Origin: a virus
Virus record (IMG/VR): IMGVR_UViG_3300042345_000385
Location: 1 to 29,237 of that record
Strand: one strand, 5' to 3'
DNA length: 29,237 nt
Within the stretch, counting starts at the first letter, position 1. Every line of letters starts with the position of its first letter. The translations under genes were made by a program, and so were the position numbers. The notes under the pieces are model-generated. The model was not told where the DNA came from. It searched no databases and saw only the letters and a list, made by a program, of their open reading frames with translations. Shown here in pieces: positions 14,763 through 22,098 of this stretch.

Positions 14763-16573
14763 CAGACGTTCACCACCGGCCGCGTCAGCTCCCGGCGCAC
14801 CGCTGCCTTGACCGCTGAGCGGATGTAGTCGCTGTCCAGGTTCAGCCGGGCCAGCACGTCCTCCTCCAGCGCGGCGTCCCAGCCCCGAATCAGGTCACCG
14901 ATGGCGTCCTCGGCGACCGGCGACATGAAGCGGTGGGTCTCATGCATGGGCACATCACGCAGGCGGTCGTAGTCGGCACGGGTGCGGCGGCGCTTGCCCG
15001 CCAGCTCCAGCGCCCGGCTGACCATCACCTCCACCACCGCCATCTCAGCCACCGAGCGGGCACGAGCGGTCACCTCCTGGTCGGCGGGCTCCTCCGGCGG
15101 TCGTTGCGGGTTCTCGGTGACCGCCGGGGCGGGCTCCGGCGCGGGCAGCTCCGGCGGCGGGACTGCGGGTGCTGTCACCACGCCCTGGAGCGGGTCCAGC
15201 AGCGGCATGAGCGCGGGCAGCAGTTTGGGGTCCACCGAGACCCTGTCCTTGGCCCACTGCTCCCAGCCGGTGATGGTGTTGAGGTCGTAGCCGGTGTCGC
15301 CCAGGTTCAGGAACTCCCTGTAAGCGTCGGCGGTGATGACGCCCCGATCGAAGGCGTTGGTCGCCGCCGCCGACAAGTCGGGGTCGGCGGTCAGGGCCGA
15401 GGCGTCGTGCCAGATGACGTACAGCGTCGGGTCGATGCCCTCGCGCTCCAGCATCGGGGCCAGCACCTGATCGGTCAGCGCGGCGCACACCACCTCCACC
15501 GGCGGGATGATGTGCAGCTTCACGTCCTCCTCGCCGATGCTCCAGGCGGTCCAGTGGTTGGAGTTCTTACCGAGACCCAGCAGGCGCTCGGGCGACACGT
15601 CCAGGCTCATCGCCAGCCGGGCGATGGCGTCGTTGCGGGTCTTGATGGCGATGTCGGTCACCGAGTTGTCGAACTTGAGGTGAGACACGTTCTTGACCTG
15701 CTCGCCGGGAACGCCCGCGAACATCGGGATCAGCGCCGCCATCGAGTCCTCGTCGTCGTAGGCGGTCTGGGCAACCTGGAACAGCAGCTCTTGAAGCTGC
15801 TGCACGGCAGGTGTTCCGGTCAGGCTTGGGCTGAACCCGCTCTCGGTCAACGGGGAGTTGGCGGCGGGAAGGCTCATCTCGTGCGGGACGAACACCACAC
15901 CGTTGCCGATCAGGCGCGACTTGCTGGCGTTGCTGATGGTCTTGGTGGTGCGCACGATCTCGTGAAGCGAATCCATCGACGCGCGCACCGGGCTGTCGGC
16001 GTCGTGCGCCCGGCGCGGGTGCGGGTTCCATACGCGGAACATCGTGTCGCTGCCCGGCGAGATGTCGTGCTTGGTGCCGTCGGGGAGCGTGACGGTCACC
16101 GCGTTGCCGCTGCTGCGCCTAATCTCGTCGCGGCTCAGCACCACCCACACGTCGCGCTCGCCGTCGTTGATGATCGCCACCCACATCTCGCCGGGGACGG
16201 TCAGACACTCCACCGCGCGCTTGATGAGTTGGCCCTGGCCGAGCGCGCCGCCCGCAATGGCGTTCACGATGGCGCTGACCCGGTCGTTGTCGCACTCGCC
16301 GGTCGGCATCCCGTCCTCGCCCAGCGCCGAGGCGACCATTCGCACCCGTGAGCAGGAATTAGACCGCCACGCGACGTAGTACCGGAGTTCGCCGACGGCG
16401 TCGAGCATGTCCCACGCCGCGTCCTGCCAGTCGCTGCGAGCATCAGACATCGTGGAGCGAAACGATGCTGACGCTTCCTCGACCGGCTGGCTCGCAGCAG
16501 TGAGCGCCGCCGTTAGTGCCCGGCGCGGTGCTGACTTCGACCGTCGAACCACGCGCACATGAGGAGCAGCCAC
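14762..16573 (-). CDS. Portal protein
   Basis: This 603-residue protein forms the dodecameric ring at the head vertex through which DNA enters. It has typical portal features: an N-terminal region with AWRSNSCSRVRMVAS, a strand-rich wing (GEMWVAIINDGERDVWVVLSRDEI), and a clip/stem region (MSLDVSPERLLGLGKNSNHWTAWSIGEEDVKLHIIPP). It ends with a long helical crown rich in Arg and Glu after a Pro-rich linker. It lies between DUF1360 and the MuF-protease gene, the expected neighbour. GTG 16573 is used: TAACGT ends 6 bases upstream and no ribosome binding site is seen, so the transcript may be leaderless. The next in-frame Met is near residue 42. Confidence 0.9.
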   Translation of the reverse strand: MAAPHVRVVRRSKSAPRRALTAALTAASQPVEEASASFRSTMSDARSDWQDAAWDMLDAVGELRYYVAWRSNSCSRVRMVASALGEDGMPTGECDNDRVSAIVNAIAGGALGQGQLIKRAVECLTVPGEMWVAIINDGERDVWVVLSRDEIRRSSGNAVTVTLPDGTKHDISPGSDTMFRVWNPHPRRAHDADSPVRASMDSLHEIVRTTKTISNASKSRLIGNGVVFVPHEMSLPAANSPLTESGFSPSLTGTPAVQQLQELLFQVAQTAYDDEDSMAALIPMFAGVPGEQVKNVSHLKFDNSVTDIAIKTRNDAIARLAMSLDVSPERLLGLGKNSNHWTAWSIGEEDVKLHIIPPVEVVCAALTDQVLAPMLEREGIDPTLYVIWHDASALTADPDLSAAATNAFDRGVITADAYREFLNLGDTGYDLNTITGWEQWAKDRVSVDPKLLPALMPLLDPLQGVVTAPAVPPPELPAPEPAPAVTENPQRPPEEPADQEVTARARSVAEMAVVEVMVSRALELAGKRRRTRADYDRLRDVPMHETHRFMSPVAEDAIGDLIRGWDAALEEDVLARLNLDSDYIRSAVKAAVRRELTRPVVNV

Positions 16574-16579
16574 GGGCTT

Positions 16580-16589
16580 ACGTTATCGG
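16580..16589 (-). promoter_or_regulatory. CCGATAACGT element with leaderless spacing before portal
   Basis: TAACGT on the minus strand is followed by 6 bases and the portal GTG. The same 10-mer lies upstream of the capsid gene. Confidence 0.4.
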
Positions 16590-16599
16590 TTGCCGGTGC

Positions 16600-16923
16600 T
16601 TAATCGACTTCAATGGTCTCGATGTCGATGTCCTCGTCGGATGCCAACGGGGCCAGCAGGCCCACGATGTGCGAGCACGCAAGCCCCACGGGGATCAACG
16701 CCCACCACGGCCACGCGAGAATCGCGATCACCGGAATGGCGAGCAGGAGTGACAACCACAGCCCCACGCACCACGGGCATCCGAGGAAGTAGCTTGCTGT
16801 CGAGTCGGACCCGTATCGACGGGCAACAACTACCCGTAGCGGGTCAAGGATGATGTCCGCGTTGACCAGTCGGGTCAGTCGGGCGACGGTCAGGACATAG
16901 ATGGCAAGGATCAACATCGTCAT
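16600..16923 (-). CDS. DUF1360-family membrane protein
   Basis: This 107-residue protein has an N-terminal hydrophobic helix (MLILAIYVLTVARLTRLV), then DPLRVVVARRYG, then FLGCPWCVGLWLSLLLAIPVIAIL with the C-x2-C-x-G-x-W motif that marks DUF1360. One or two further hydrophobic segments precede an acidic C-terminus (DEDIDIETIEVD). DUF1360 proteins have no proven function and are scattered through actinophages near portal or lysis genes. ATG 16923 is chosen because TATTGT ends 7 bases upstream; GTG 16932 is an in-frame alternative. It diverges from the HNH gene. Confidence 0.8.
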   Translation of the reverse strand: MTMLILAIYVLTVARLTRLVNADIILDPLRVVVARRYGSDSTASYFLGCPWCVGLWLSLLLAIPVIAILAWPWWALIPVGLACSHIVGLLAPLASDEDIDIETIEVD

Positions 16924-16928
16924 GGCGG

Positions 16929-16954
16929 TCACAATACCGCCCCGGTGATAGCCT
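16929..16954. promoter_or_regulatory. Divergent promoter element between HNH and DUF1360 genes
   Basis: The minus strand reads TATTGT with 7 bases to ATG 16923. The plus strand reads TAGCCT with 7 bases to GTG 16962. Between them, AATACCGCCCCGGT keeps the half-palindrome of the rightward promoter family. -35 boxes are weak on both strands. Confidence 0.5.
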
Positions 16955-16961
16955 GACCGGC

Positions 16962-17402
16962 GTGGCCGAGGTCGTGTGTAAGGACTGCATCGCCGAGGGC
17001 GTCACACGCGCCCGGCCGACGCCGCATGGCGGGCCACGGTCACCGCGCTGCGTCACCCACCACCGAGCCCGCCGCAAGAACCAACGGGACCGCTCACACG
17101 CGCGGCGCACCGAGGCGACCTACGGGATCACCACCGAGCAATACTGGTCGCTCTACGACGCGCAAGGCTGTCGGTGCTTCATCTGCCAGCGGGCGACCGG
17201 GCATCGAAAGCGCCTCGCCGTCGATCACGAGCACCATCGCGTCGGCTGCGAGCACGCCCCCGAGACCGGGTGCCCGTTGTGCGTGCGAGCTCTGCTGTGC
17301 GGGCCGTGCAACCAGCTCATCGGGCGATGGGGCGTCACCGCTCTCACGCGGGCGATCACTGTGCTCACCGACCCGCCTGCGCAGCGCGTTTTACACGGCT
17401 GA
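16962..17402 (+). CDS. Endonuclease VII-like HNH nuclease
   Basis: This 146-residue protein has the beta-beta-alpha-metal nuclease pattern of recombination endonuclease VII. YGITTEQYWSLYDAQGCRCFIC gives CxxC near 72-75, LAVDHEHH the catalytic DH at 88-89, and ALLCGPCNQLIG the second CxxC and Asn at 113-117. An extra N-terminal CKDC and a C-x3-H pair near 30-34 suggest a second zinc site. Such nucleases cut branched DNA or help terminase, and an HNH gene close to terminase is common in siphophages. The GTG start follows a TAGCCT hexamer by 7 bases (leaderless pattern). Confidence 0.9.
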   Translation: MAEVVCKDCIAEGVTRARPTPHGGPRSPRCVTHHRARRKNQRDRSHARRTEATYGITTEQYWSLYDAQGCRCFICQRATGHRKRLAVDHEHHRVGCEHAPETGCPLCVRALLCGPCNQLIGRWGVTALTRAITVLTDPPAQRVLHG

Positions 17403-17411
17403 ACTGCGGAG

Positions 17412-17440
17412 TTGTTAATACCGACTACTGTCGGTATTCT
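17412..17440 (+). promoter_or_regulatory. Rightward promoter of island 3, palindromic spacer
   Basis: TTGTTA (17412-17417) and TATTCT (17435-17440) are 17 bases apart. AATACCGAC and GTCGGTATT form a near-perfect 9-bp inverted repeat around TACT. The ATG lies 7 bases after the -10. It overlaps the last bases after the HNH stop. Confidence 0.8.
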
Positions 17441-17447
17441 GATTCAC

Positions 17448-17627
17448 ATGAGCAACCACACCACTCCACTCACTGTCTGGATCGTCACCGTCATTGACGA
17501 CGAGAGCCCGATCGTGTCGGTGTACTCGTCCGAGGCCAAGGCTCTCGACGCGGCCGACCGCGCGTACAGCGCCGCCGACGAGGGCGACCAGATTCACGTC
17601 GTCGTCAACGAGCAACCCGTTCTCTAA
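17448..17627 (+). CDS. Small accessory protein (MSNHTT start), unknown function
   Basis: This 59-residue protein begins MSNHTTPLTVWIVTVIDDESPIV and continues with a helix SEAKALDAADRAYSAADEGD and a closing strand. The start at 17448 lies 7 bases after TATTCT with no ribosome binding site. Its first 19 bases around the start codon are identical to those of the gene at 25622, while the rest of the proteins differ. The family is not recognised. Confidence 0.75.
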   Translation: MSNHTTPLTVWIVTVIDDESPIVSVYSSEAKALDAADRAYSAADEGDQIHVVVNEQPVL

Positions 17628-17631
17628 CCAC

Positions 17632-17661
17632 CCACAACCACGAAAGAGAGACACCACCATG
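17632..17661 (+). repeat. Start-associated leader repeat, copy 1
   Basis: CCACAACCACGAAAGAGAG followed by a short CA-rich spacer and ATG. The copy at 18112 is almost identical; diverged copies precede 5733, 25835, 26311 and 27534. It contains the ribosome binding site GAAAGAGAG. Confidence 0.65.
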
Positions 17662-18045
17662 AAGATCACCTACACGACCAAGCGCGGCGAGCTGGCGCGC
17701 GAGTACACCGCCATCGTGGGCGACCTGCGCGTCAGCCTGGAGAAGGTCAACCGGGAGTACCTCGGCTGGTGCATCTACATCGAGCGCATTGCCGCCGATG
17801 GCATCACCGAGTACCACAGCTACTCGCAGACGCTCGCCGAGGCCAAGCAGCTCGCCGAGCAGTTCGTCGTGTCCCGCGCGCTGCTGGCGACCGTGACGGT
17901 GACCGAGCACGTCGCCGATGTCGTCCGTGTCTACGACAACCACGGCTACCCGTTCCGCGCGGCGTGCGTGTGCGGCTGGCAGTCCAACACCTACGCGGCG
18001 GTTCACGCCGCGAAGATCATGGCCGACGATCACGTCGCCCACTAG
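17659..18045 (+). CDS. 128-residue protein with Cys/His zinc-like C-terminus
   Basis: The protein starts MKITYTTKRGELAREYTAIVGDL and forms a mixed strand/helix domain with WCIYIERIAADGITEYHSYSQTLAEAKQLAEQF. A C-terminal motif CVCGWQS followed by AAVHAAKIMADDHVAH has a C-x-C...H...H pattern, suggesting a metal site. Small actinophage proteins with this ending are known to me but carry no assigned function. GAAAGAGAG lies 8 bases upstream within the start-associated repeat. Confidence 0.8.
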   Translation: MKITYTTKRGELAREYTAIVGDLRVSLEKVNREYLGWCIYIERIAADGITEYHSYSQTLAEAKQLAEQFVVSRALLATVTVTEHVADVVRVYDNHGYPFRAACVCGWQSNTYAAVHAAKIMADDHVAH

Positions 18046-18052
18046 CTCGGGA

Positions 18053-18096
18053 GCCCCGCACTTAGCGGCGACTCGGTTGCAAGCACCGAGCGGGGC
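18053..18096. other. Intercistronic stem-loop in island 3
   Basis: CTCGGT (18072-18077) pairs with ACCGAG (18085-18090), extended by GCCCCG (18053-18058) with CGGGGC (18091-18096) across a 13-base bulge. It may be a processing or attenuation site between two island genes. Confidence 0.4.
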
Positions 18097-18111
18097 GCGT
18101 TCGACCAAACA

Positions 18112-18139
18112 CCACAACCACGAAAGAGAGACCACCATG
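18112..18139 (+). repeat. Start-associated leader repeat, copy 2
   Basis: CCACAACCACGAAAGAGAG, then ACCACC and ATG AAG. It differs from copy 1 (17632) by only two bases of spacer length. Confidence 0.65.
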
Positions 18140-18649
18140 AAGTTCAACACCGCGATCAGCGCGCTCATCGACCAGGCCCACGCACGCAGCGTGAGCCACC
18201 ACATCGCCATCCCCGGCTGGGAGAACCCGCCGACGCGCGACGAGGTGGCGACCGGCCGGGAGAACATCCGTATCGCCGCCATCGTCGGCAACGACCTCGT
18301 GAGCGACCTGCTGTACGACATCCGCGACGAGCTCGTGTTCGGCACGTTCGACAACTGCCGCGAGTACGGGATCACCGTCACCGTGGGCGGCTGGACGTTC
18401 TCGGTGTACGAGCACCGCAACAGCGACGACATCATCGTCAACGGATGCCCGACCGCCGACGTGCAGCCGTTCGGACCCTACGCCAAAGACGGCGACAAGT
18501 ACGACGTGCTGTTCAGCACTCGGTGGCGCAACTACGAGGGCGCGTCGGCGGCGTTGGCAGCGGCTATCCAGCGGGTCCGCAACGTGCCCGGCACGGGCCG
18601 CGAGAAGCTCAAGCAGGTCATCATCGAGATCGTGCGGGCGAACGCTTAG
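18137..18649 (+). CDS. 170-residue accessory protein of unknown function
   Basis: The product begins MKFNTAISALIDQAHARSVSHHIAIPGWE and has a helical N-terminal half (DLVSDLLYDIRDELVFGTFD), strands around ITVTVGGWTFSVYEHRN and a helical C-terminus (ASAALAAAIQRVRNV). No catalytic motif stands out. It is the last gene of island 3, preceded by the repeated leader and followed 14 bases later by a strong terminator. It converges with terminase. Confidence 0.8.
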   Translation: MKFNTAISALIDQAHARSVSHHIAIPGWENPPTRDEVATGRENIRIAAIVGNDLVSDLLYDIRDELVFGTFDNCREYGITVTVGGWTFSVYEHRNSDDIIVNGCPTADVQPFGPYAKDGDKYDVLFSTRWRNYEGASAALAAAIQRVRNVPGTGREKLKQVIIEIVRANA

Positions 18650-18663
18650 CCCCACCCACGACG

Positions 18664-18691
18664 ACACCCCGGCCCTTGCGGGCCGGGGTGT
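18664..18691. terminator. 12-bp hairpin terminator between island 3 and terminase
   Basis: ACACCCCGGCCC pairs exactly with GGGCCGGGGTGT around TTGC, followed by TTTGCGTTA. It lies between convergent stops (18649 and 18697) and should end both the island and the modification-terminase unit. Its core matches the hairpin at 12015-12040. Confidence 0.85.
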
Positions 18692-18696
18692 TTGCG

Positions 18697-20409
18697 TTAG
18701 CGACTGACGCGACGCCGCAGCCAGTCCGGTGATGCCATCGGCCGCTCACCCAGCGGCGCGGCCATACTGATCTGGCCCGAGCCCAACGCAGCGAGCCGGT
18801 CGTGGGCGATGAGAGCCGCAGCTACGCGGTCGGGCTGGTGCTGGCCCTGCTGCCAGTTGGCGGCTTGGTCCTCAAACACGCCGAGCTTGTACTCGACGGT
18901 TCGACACCGCTTGGTCTCCAGCGCTTGACGTAGCAGCGCCGAGCGGCCCACCGCGTCGCCCTTGGCTCTCCACTTGAAGATCGTGAACGGCATGTTCGGG
19001 TTGAGCGCGCGGGTCTCCACCGGGCTCATCATCGCCCCGGTGCGGTGCTTCTCCACCGCCTCGTCGTGCAGCGAGCGCCAGGCCCGGCGCACCACGGCCT
19101 CGTAGGTGGTGGCGCTGGCGAAGGACTCCATCGCAATCTCGCGCGCCCCGATGGTCAACGCCAGGATGACCGCCTGGCGGCTCCACTCCTCGGCGGTCAT
19201 CTGACCCGACCAGTCCTCGGCCAGCACAACGGTGCCGTCCTGGTCGAGCATGGCCCCGACGATGCCGGTCTCATCCCCCGCGCCGCTGTCGGCGGGGTCG
19301 ATGCCCACCACCGAGGCGATGGGCATCGACGGCGGGCGCTCCATCCGGGGCTCAAACCAGTCGCGGGCGAACAACCCGCCGGACGGGATGACGGGGCTGC
19401 CTTGGTAGAGCGCGTACCAGACCCGCTCGCCGACCTGGCGGCGCGTCTGCTCAAACTCCCGGCGGGTCCGGCCGCGCGCGGACACCATGACCTCGCCGGG
19501 CTTACGCCCCAGCGCGTCGGGGATACCCTCCTCGGCGATGGCCGGAATGTTGATGTGACGCCACGAGCGGTCGGCGGGGTCCAGTGCTCGCTCGCCGGTG
19601 ATGATCTTCCCCGACAGGTCCGAGGGGTGCCATCGTGTCTGGACCAGGATCACCGACGCCTCGGGGCTCAGGCGGGTCATCACCACCGACATCATCCAAT
19701 CGTCCACCTTGCGGCGGTGGCTGGCGCTGTCAGCCTCCATCATATTTTTGTAGGGGTCGTCAATAATGAAGCAGTCGGCCGGTCGGCCGGTGATTGACGA
19801 TCCCAGTCCGACGGCGACCATGCCGCCGTTGCCACCCTCGACGCGCCACGCGCTGACCTTGTTGGACTTGCCGGACAGCTTGAGGCCGATCTTGTCCTCG
19901 ACCACCGCACCGGTCACCGCGTCGGTGACGCCGGTGCCGTGGCGGGTGATGATGTCGCGGCACGCCATCGAGTGGGTCTCGGCCAGAGCGTCGCCGTAGG
20001 TCGCCAGGATGATGCGCCGGTTGGGGTTGAGTTGCAGCGCCCGGATCGGCGTCCACACCGAGCACAGGCTCGACTTGCCCTCCTGCGGCGGCATCGTCAC
20101 CAACAGGTTGCGCCGGGGCGATGCCAGCGTGCGCTCGATGGAGCGGGCAATCAGCGCCAGCGCCGGGGTGATGTTGTAGTCGGGGTCGATGGAGCGGGCG
20201 AGCTCGGCGGCGTCGGCGTACCGGCTCTTGATGTCCTTGCGGACGCGCGCGGTCTTGAGGTAGGCCAGCATCGCGGCCTTCTGCTCGGGAGGCCAGGACC
20301 GGGCGGTGGCGTAGGCGATAGCCTCGGCCTCGGTGGCTCCCGAGAGCGCGGCGAGCTCGTCAGGACCGGGCGTGGGCAAGGTGTGCCTCACGGATGGCCG
20401 AGTGCTCAT
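18697..20409 (-). CDS. Terminase large subunit
   Basis: This 570-residue protein is the ATP-driven packaging motor and headful nuclease. It has the Walker A variant MPPQEGKSS near residues 106-114, RRIILATYGDALAETHS, the Walker B FIIDDP near 214-219, and VQTRWHPSDL, the coupling motif. The nuclease domain begins with GIDPADSG (metal-binding Asp near 371) and includes AMESFASATTYEAVVRR. ATG 20409 lies inside the end of folE (50-base overlap), so terminase is expressed in the modification unit; a slightly later GTG is possible. No small terminase gene was recognised in the window. Confidence 0.95.
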   Translation of the reverse strand: MSTRPSVRHTLPTPGPDELAALSGATEAEAIAYATARSWPPEQKAAMLAYLKTARVRKDIKSRYADAAELARSIDPDYNITPALALIARSIERTLASPRRNLLVTMPPQEGKSSLCSVWTPIRALQLNPNRRIILATYGDALAETHSMACRDIITRHGTGVTDAVTGAVVEDKIGLKLSGKSNKVSAWRVEGGNGGMVAVGLGSSITGRPADCFIIDDPYKNMMEADSASHRRKVDDWMMSVVMTRLSPEASVILVQTRWHPSDLSGKIITGERALDPADRSWRHINIPAIAEEGIPDALGRKPGEVMVSARGRTRREFEQTRRQVGERVWYALYQGSPVIPSGGLFARDWFEPRMERPPSMPIASVVGIDPADSGAGDETGIVGAMLDQDGTVVLAEDWSGQMTAEEWSRQAVILALTIGAREIAMESFASATTYEAVVRRAWRSLHDEAVEKHRTGAMMSPVETRALNPNMPFTIFKWRAKGDAVGRSALLRQALETKRCRTVEYKLGVFEDQAANWQQGQHQPDRVAAALIAHDRLAALGSGQISMAAPLGERPMASPDWLRRRVSR

Positions 20410-20926
20410 GGTCGAGCAGCAGGCCGTCGGCGGCGTAGGTGGTGGTGACCGCCTCGCCCTCGCGCACCCCGCGCAGCCTCATGCAGTCATGGCGGGCGGT
20501 GATGATGCACGACGCGCCGCTGGGCTGGAGCCGCCCCATGATGGTGTCGACCACCTGGAAGCCGATCTGCTCCTGCACCTGGAGCCGCCGGGCGAAGCCG
20601 GTGACCACGCGCGACAGCTTGCTCAGCCCCACCACCCGCTGGCCGGGGCTGGGCCGGTAGGCCACCGTGGCGGTGCCGCTGAACGGCAGCAGGTGGTGGG
20701 CGCACATCGACTGGAGCGAGATGCCGGACACGATGACCAGGCCGGGATTCTTAGGTGCGCTAAACGTCACCTCCAGGTGGTCACCGGGGTCCTCGGTGTA
20801 CCCGCCCAGAATCTCGGCCCACGCCGTCGCGCTGCGCTGCGGTGTTTTGCGCGTGTGGTCGTCCTCGGGGACACCGAACGCACCGAGCAGGTTCTTGACC
20901 GCCAGGGCGGCACCGTCCACGTCCAT
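20360..20926 (-). CDS. folE: GTP cyclohydrolase I, first step of 7-deazaguanine synthesis
   Basis: This 188-residue enzyme converts GTP to dihydroneopterin triphosphate, the precursor used by QueD. Zinc ligands are visible as Cys75 and His78 in SMCAHHLLPF and Cys148 in HDCMRLRGV. GLSKLSRVVTGFARRLQVQEQ is the typical helix, and its length matches the family. The residue after Cys75 is Ala, where most family members I know have Glu (CEHH). The gene starts immediately after the queE stop (TAGATG) with AAAGGGA upstream, and its end overlaps terminase. In this context it feeds preQ0 rather than folate synthesis. Confidence 0.93.
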   Translation of the reverse strand: MDVDGAALAVKNLLGAFGVPEDDHTRKTPQRSATAWAEILGGYTEDPGDHLEVTFSAPKNPGLVIVSGISLQSMCAHHLLPFSGTATVAYRPSPGQRVVGLSKLSRVVTGFARRLQVQEQIGFQVVDTIMGRLQPSGASCIITARHDCMRLRGVREGEAVTTTYAADGLLLDHEHSAIREAHLAHARS

Positions 20927-21694
20927 CTAGGTCCCTTTCGTATCGCCCCATGCAAGCACATGCAGGCGCTGCGAGGCGTTGATCCGGTGCTGTGCGGCGG
21001 CACCGGCGATCTCGGTCCAGTCGGCCAGCAGCGCCTCGGTCGAGGTGCCCAGCGGCATCACCCACACCTGGCGCAGCGGCCAGCCGATGCCCGCCGCCAT
21101 CGTGGTCACCTGGCGCACATCCTCGGCGTTGCGCACCACCGCCTTGAGGAACACGTTGGGGTCGCCCTTGGCGAGCGTCGCCCAGGACGGGTGCAGTGCG
21201 GGGTCCTGACGGCCCCGGTGCGGCCCGGCGTGGTCGAGCTTGGGCGATACGGCGAAAGCGGTGACGTGCTGGCGCAGATGGGCACCTGGAGCCAGCGTGC
21301 CGTTGGTCTCGATGTGGACCGGGCAGCCGTGCCGGACGGCCTCGGCGAGCACGGTCTGGAAGGCGAGGTTCTTCTGGTGCATCAACGGCTCGCCGCCGCT
21401 GATGACCAGCGGCAGGTTGGGCAGTAGCCGGGACACGATCTGCTCGGCGGTCATCGGGGTCAGCTCCGCGCGCAGGTCGAATCGGTCGCTGTCCCAGGTG
21501 TACGGCGTGTCGCACCACGAGCAGGACAGGTTGCAGCCGCCGGTGCGCAGGAACTGCACGCTGGTCCCCGCGTAAGGACCCTCGCCCTGGATGGTCGGGC
21601 CGAACACCTCCGAGACCGGCAGCGTGGCGTCCGGGCCGGGACCGGCCAGGCGTGGGGTCAGCAGGTTGCTGGTCCCGTCGGGCAGCGCGCTCAC
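20927..21694 (-). CDS. queE: 7-carboxy-7-deazaguanine synthase (radical SAM)
   Basis: This 255-residue enzyme turns carboxytetrahydropterin into 7-carboxy-7-deazaguanine. VFGPTIQGEGPYAGTSVQFLR precedes the iron-sulfur cluster motif CNLSCSWCDTPYTW (C-x3-C-x2-C, Cys near 54, 58 and 61). It is followed by LVISGGEPLMHQ, a glycine-rich SAM-binding segment, and PVHIETNGT. These are the canonical QueE signatures. The GTG start at 21694 overlaps the queD stop (GTGA). It lies between queD and folE in a tightly coupled unit. Confidence 0.95.
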   Translation of the reverse strand: MSALPDGTSNLLTPRLAGPGPDATLPVSEVFGPTIQGEGPYAGTSVQFLRTGGCNLSCSWCDTPYTWDSDRFDLRAELTPMTAEQIVSRLLPNLPLVISGGEPLMHQKNLAFQTVLAEAVRHGCPVHIETNGTLAPGAHLRQHVTAFAVSPKLDHAGPHRGRQDPALHPSWATLAKGDPNVFLKAVVRNAEDVRQVTTMAAGIGWPLRQVWVMPLGTSTEALLADWTEIAGAAAQHRINASQRLHVLAWGDTKGT

Positions 21695-22098
21695 GAGTCG
21701 TACCACGTCGCGGCGTTGCGGTAGCCCTCCATGACATGCACCCGCACCGGGCGCACACCGAGAAGCTCGTATGCCTTGGCGGCGATCAGCGCGGTGATGG
21801 CCTCGGTGGTGGGCGGCTCGGCCAGGGCAACGTGGCGCAGCCCGTGCTCGCGCAGGTAGACCAGGAAGTCGTCCTGGTCGTGGACGGCGAACCCGTGGTC
21901 GAGCTCGGCGTCGATCCAGTCGCCGAGTGCGGCCTTGACCGCACCGAACTCCAGCGCGCCCGTGTCGTTGGGCAGCTCCACGTCGGCCACCCAGTTGTGG
22001 CCGTGGATGTTGCGGCACTTCTCCCCGCCGCCGGTCAGGCCGAGGATGCGGTGTCCCATCGGCCAGCGAAACGTCAGCGTGATCGAGGTCGAGCTCAC
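21691..22098 (-). CDS. queD: 6-carboxytetrahydropterin synthase
   Basis: This 135-residue protein is of the PTPS/QueD family and converts dihydroneopterin triphosphate to 6-carboxytetrahydropterin. Zinc ligands His16, His32 and His34 are visible (MGHR, NIHGHNW), and Cys28 in CRNIHGH is the catalytic Cys typical of QueD. AELDHGF, PPTTEA and VMEGYRN supply the other conserved acidic and His residues. The GTG start overlaps the stop of the upstream DUF6884 gene (GTGA), and the stop overlaps queE. Confidence 0.95.
   Translation of the reverse strand: MSSTSITLTFRWPMGHRILGLTGGGEKCRNIHGHNWVADVELPNDTGALEFGAVKAALGDWIDAELDHGFAVHDQDDFLVYLREHGLRHVALAEPPTTEAITALIAAKAYELLGVRPVRVHVMEGYRNAATWYDS

Noticed and set aside
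14933-16351. A 472-codon open frame on the plus strand opposite portal
   Set aside because: Same kind of shadow, rich in Arg, His and Gly, without promoter, ribosome binding site or recognisable domain.
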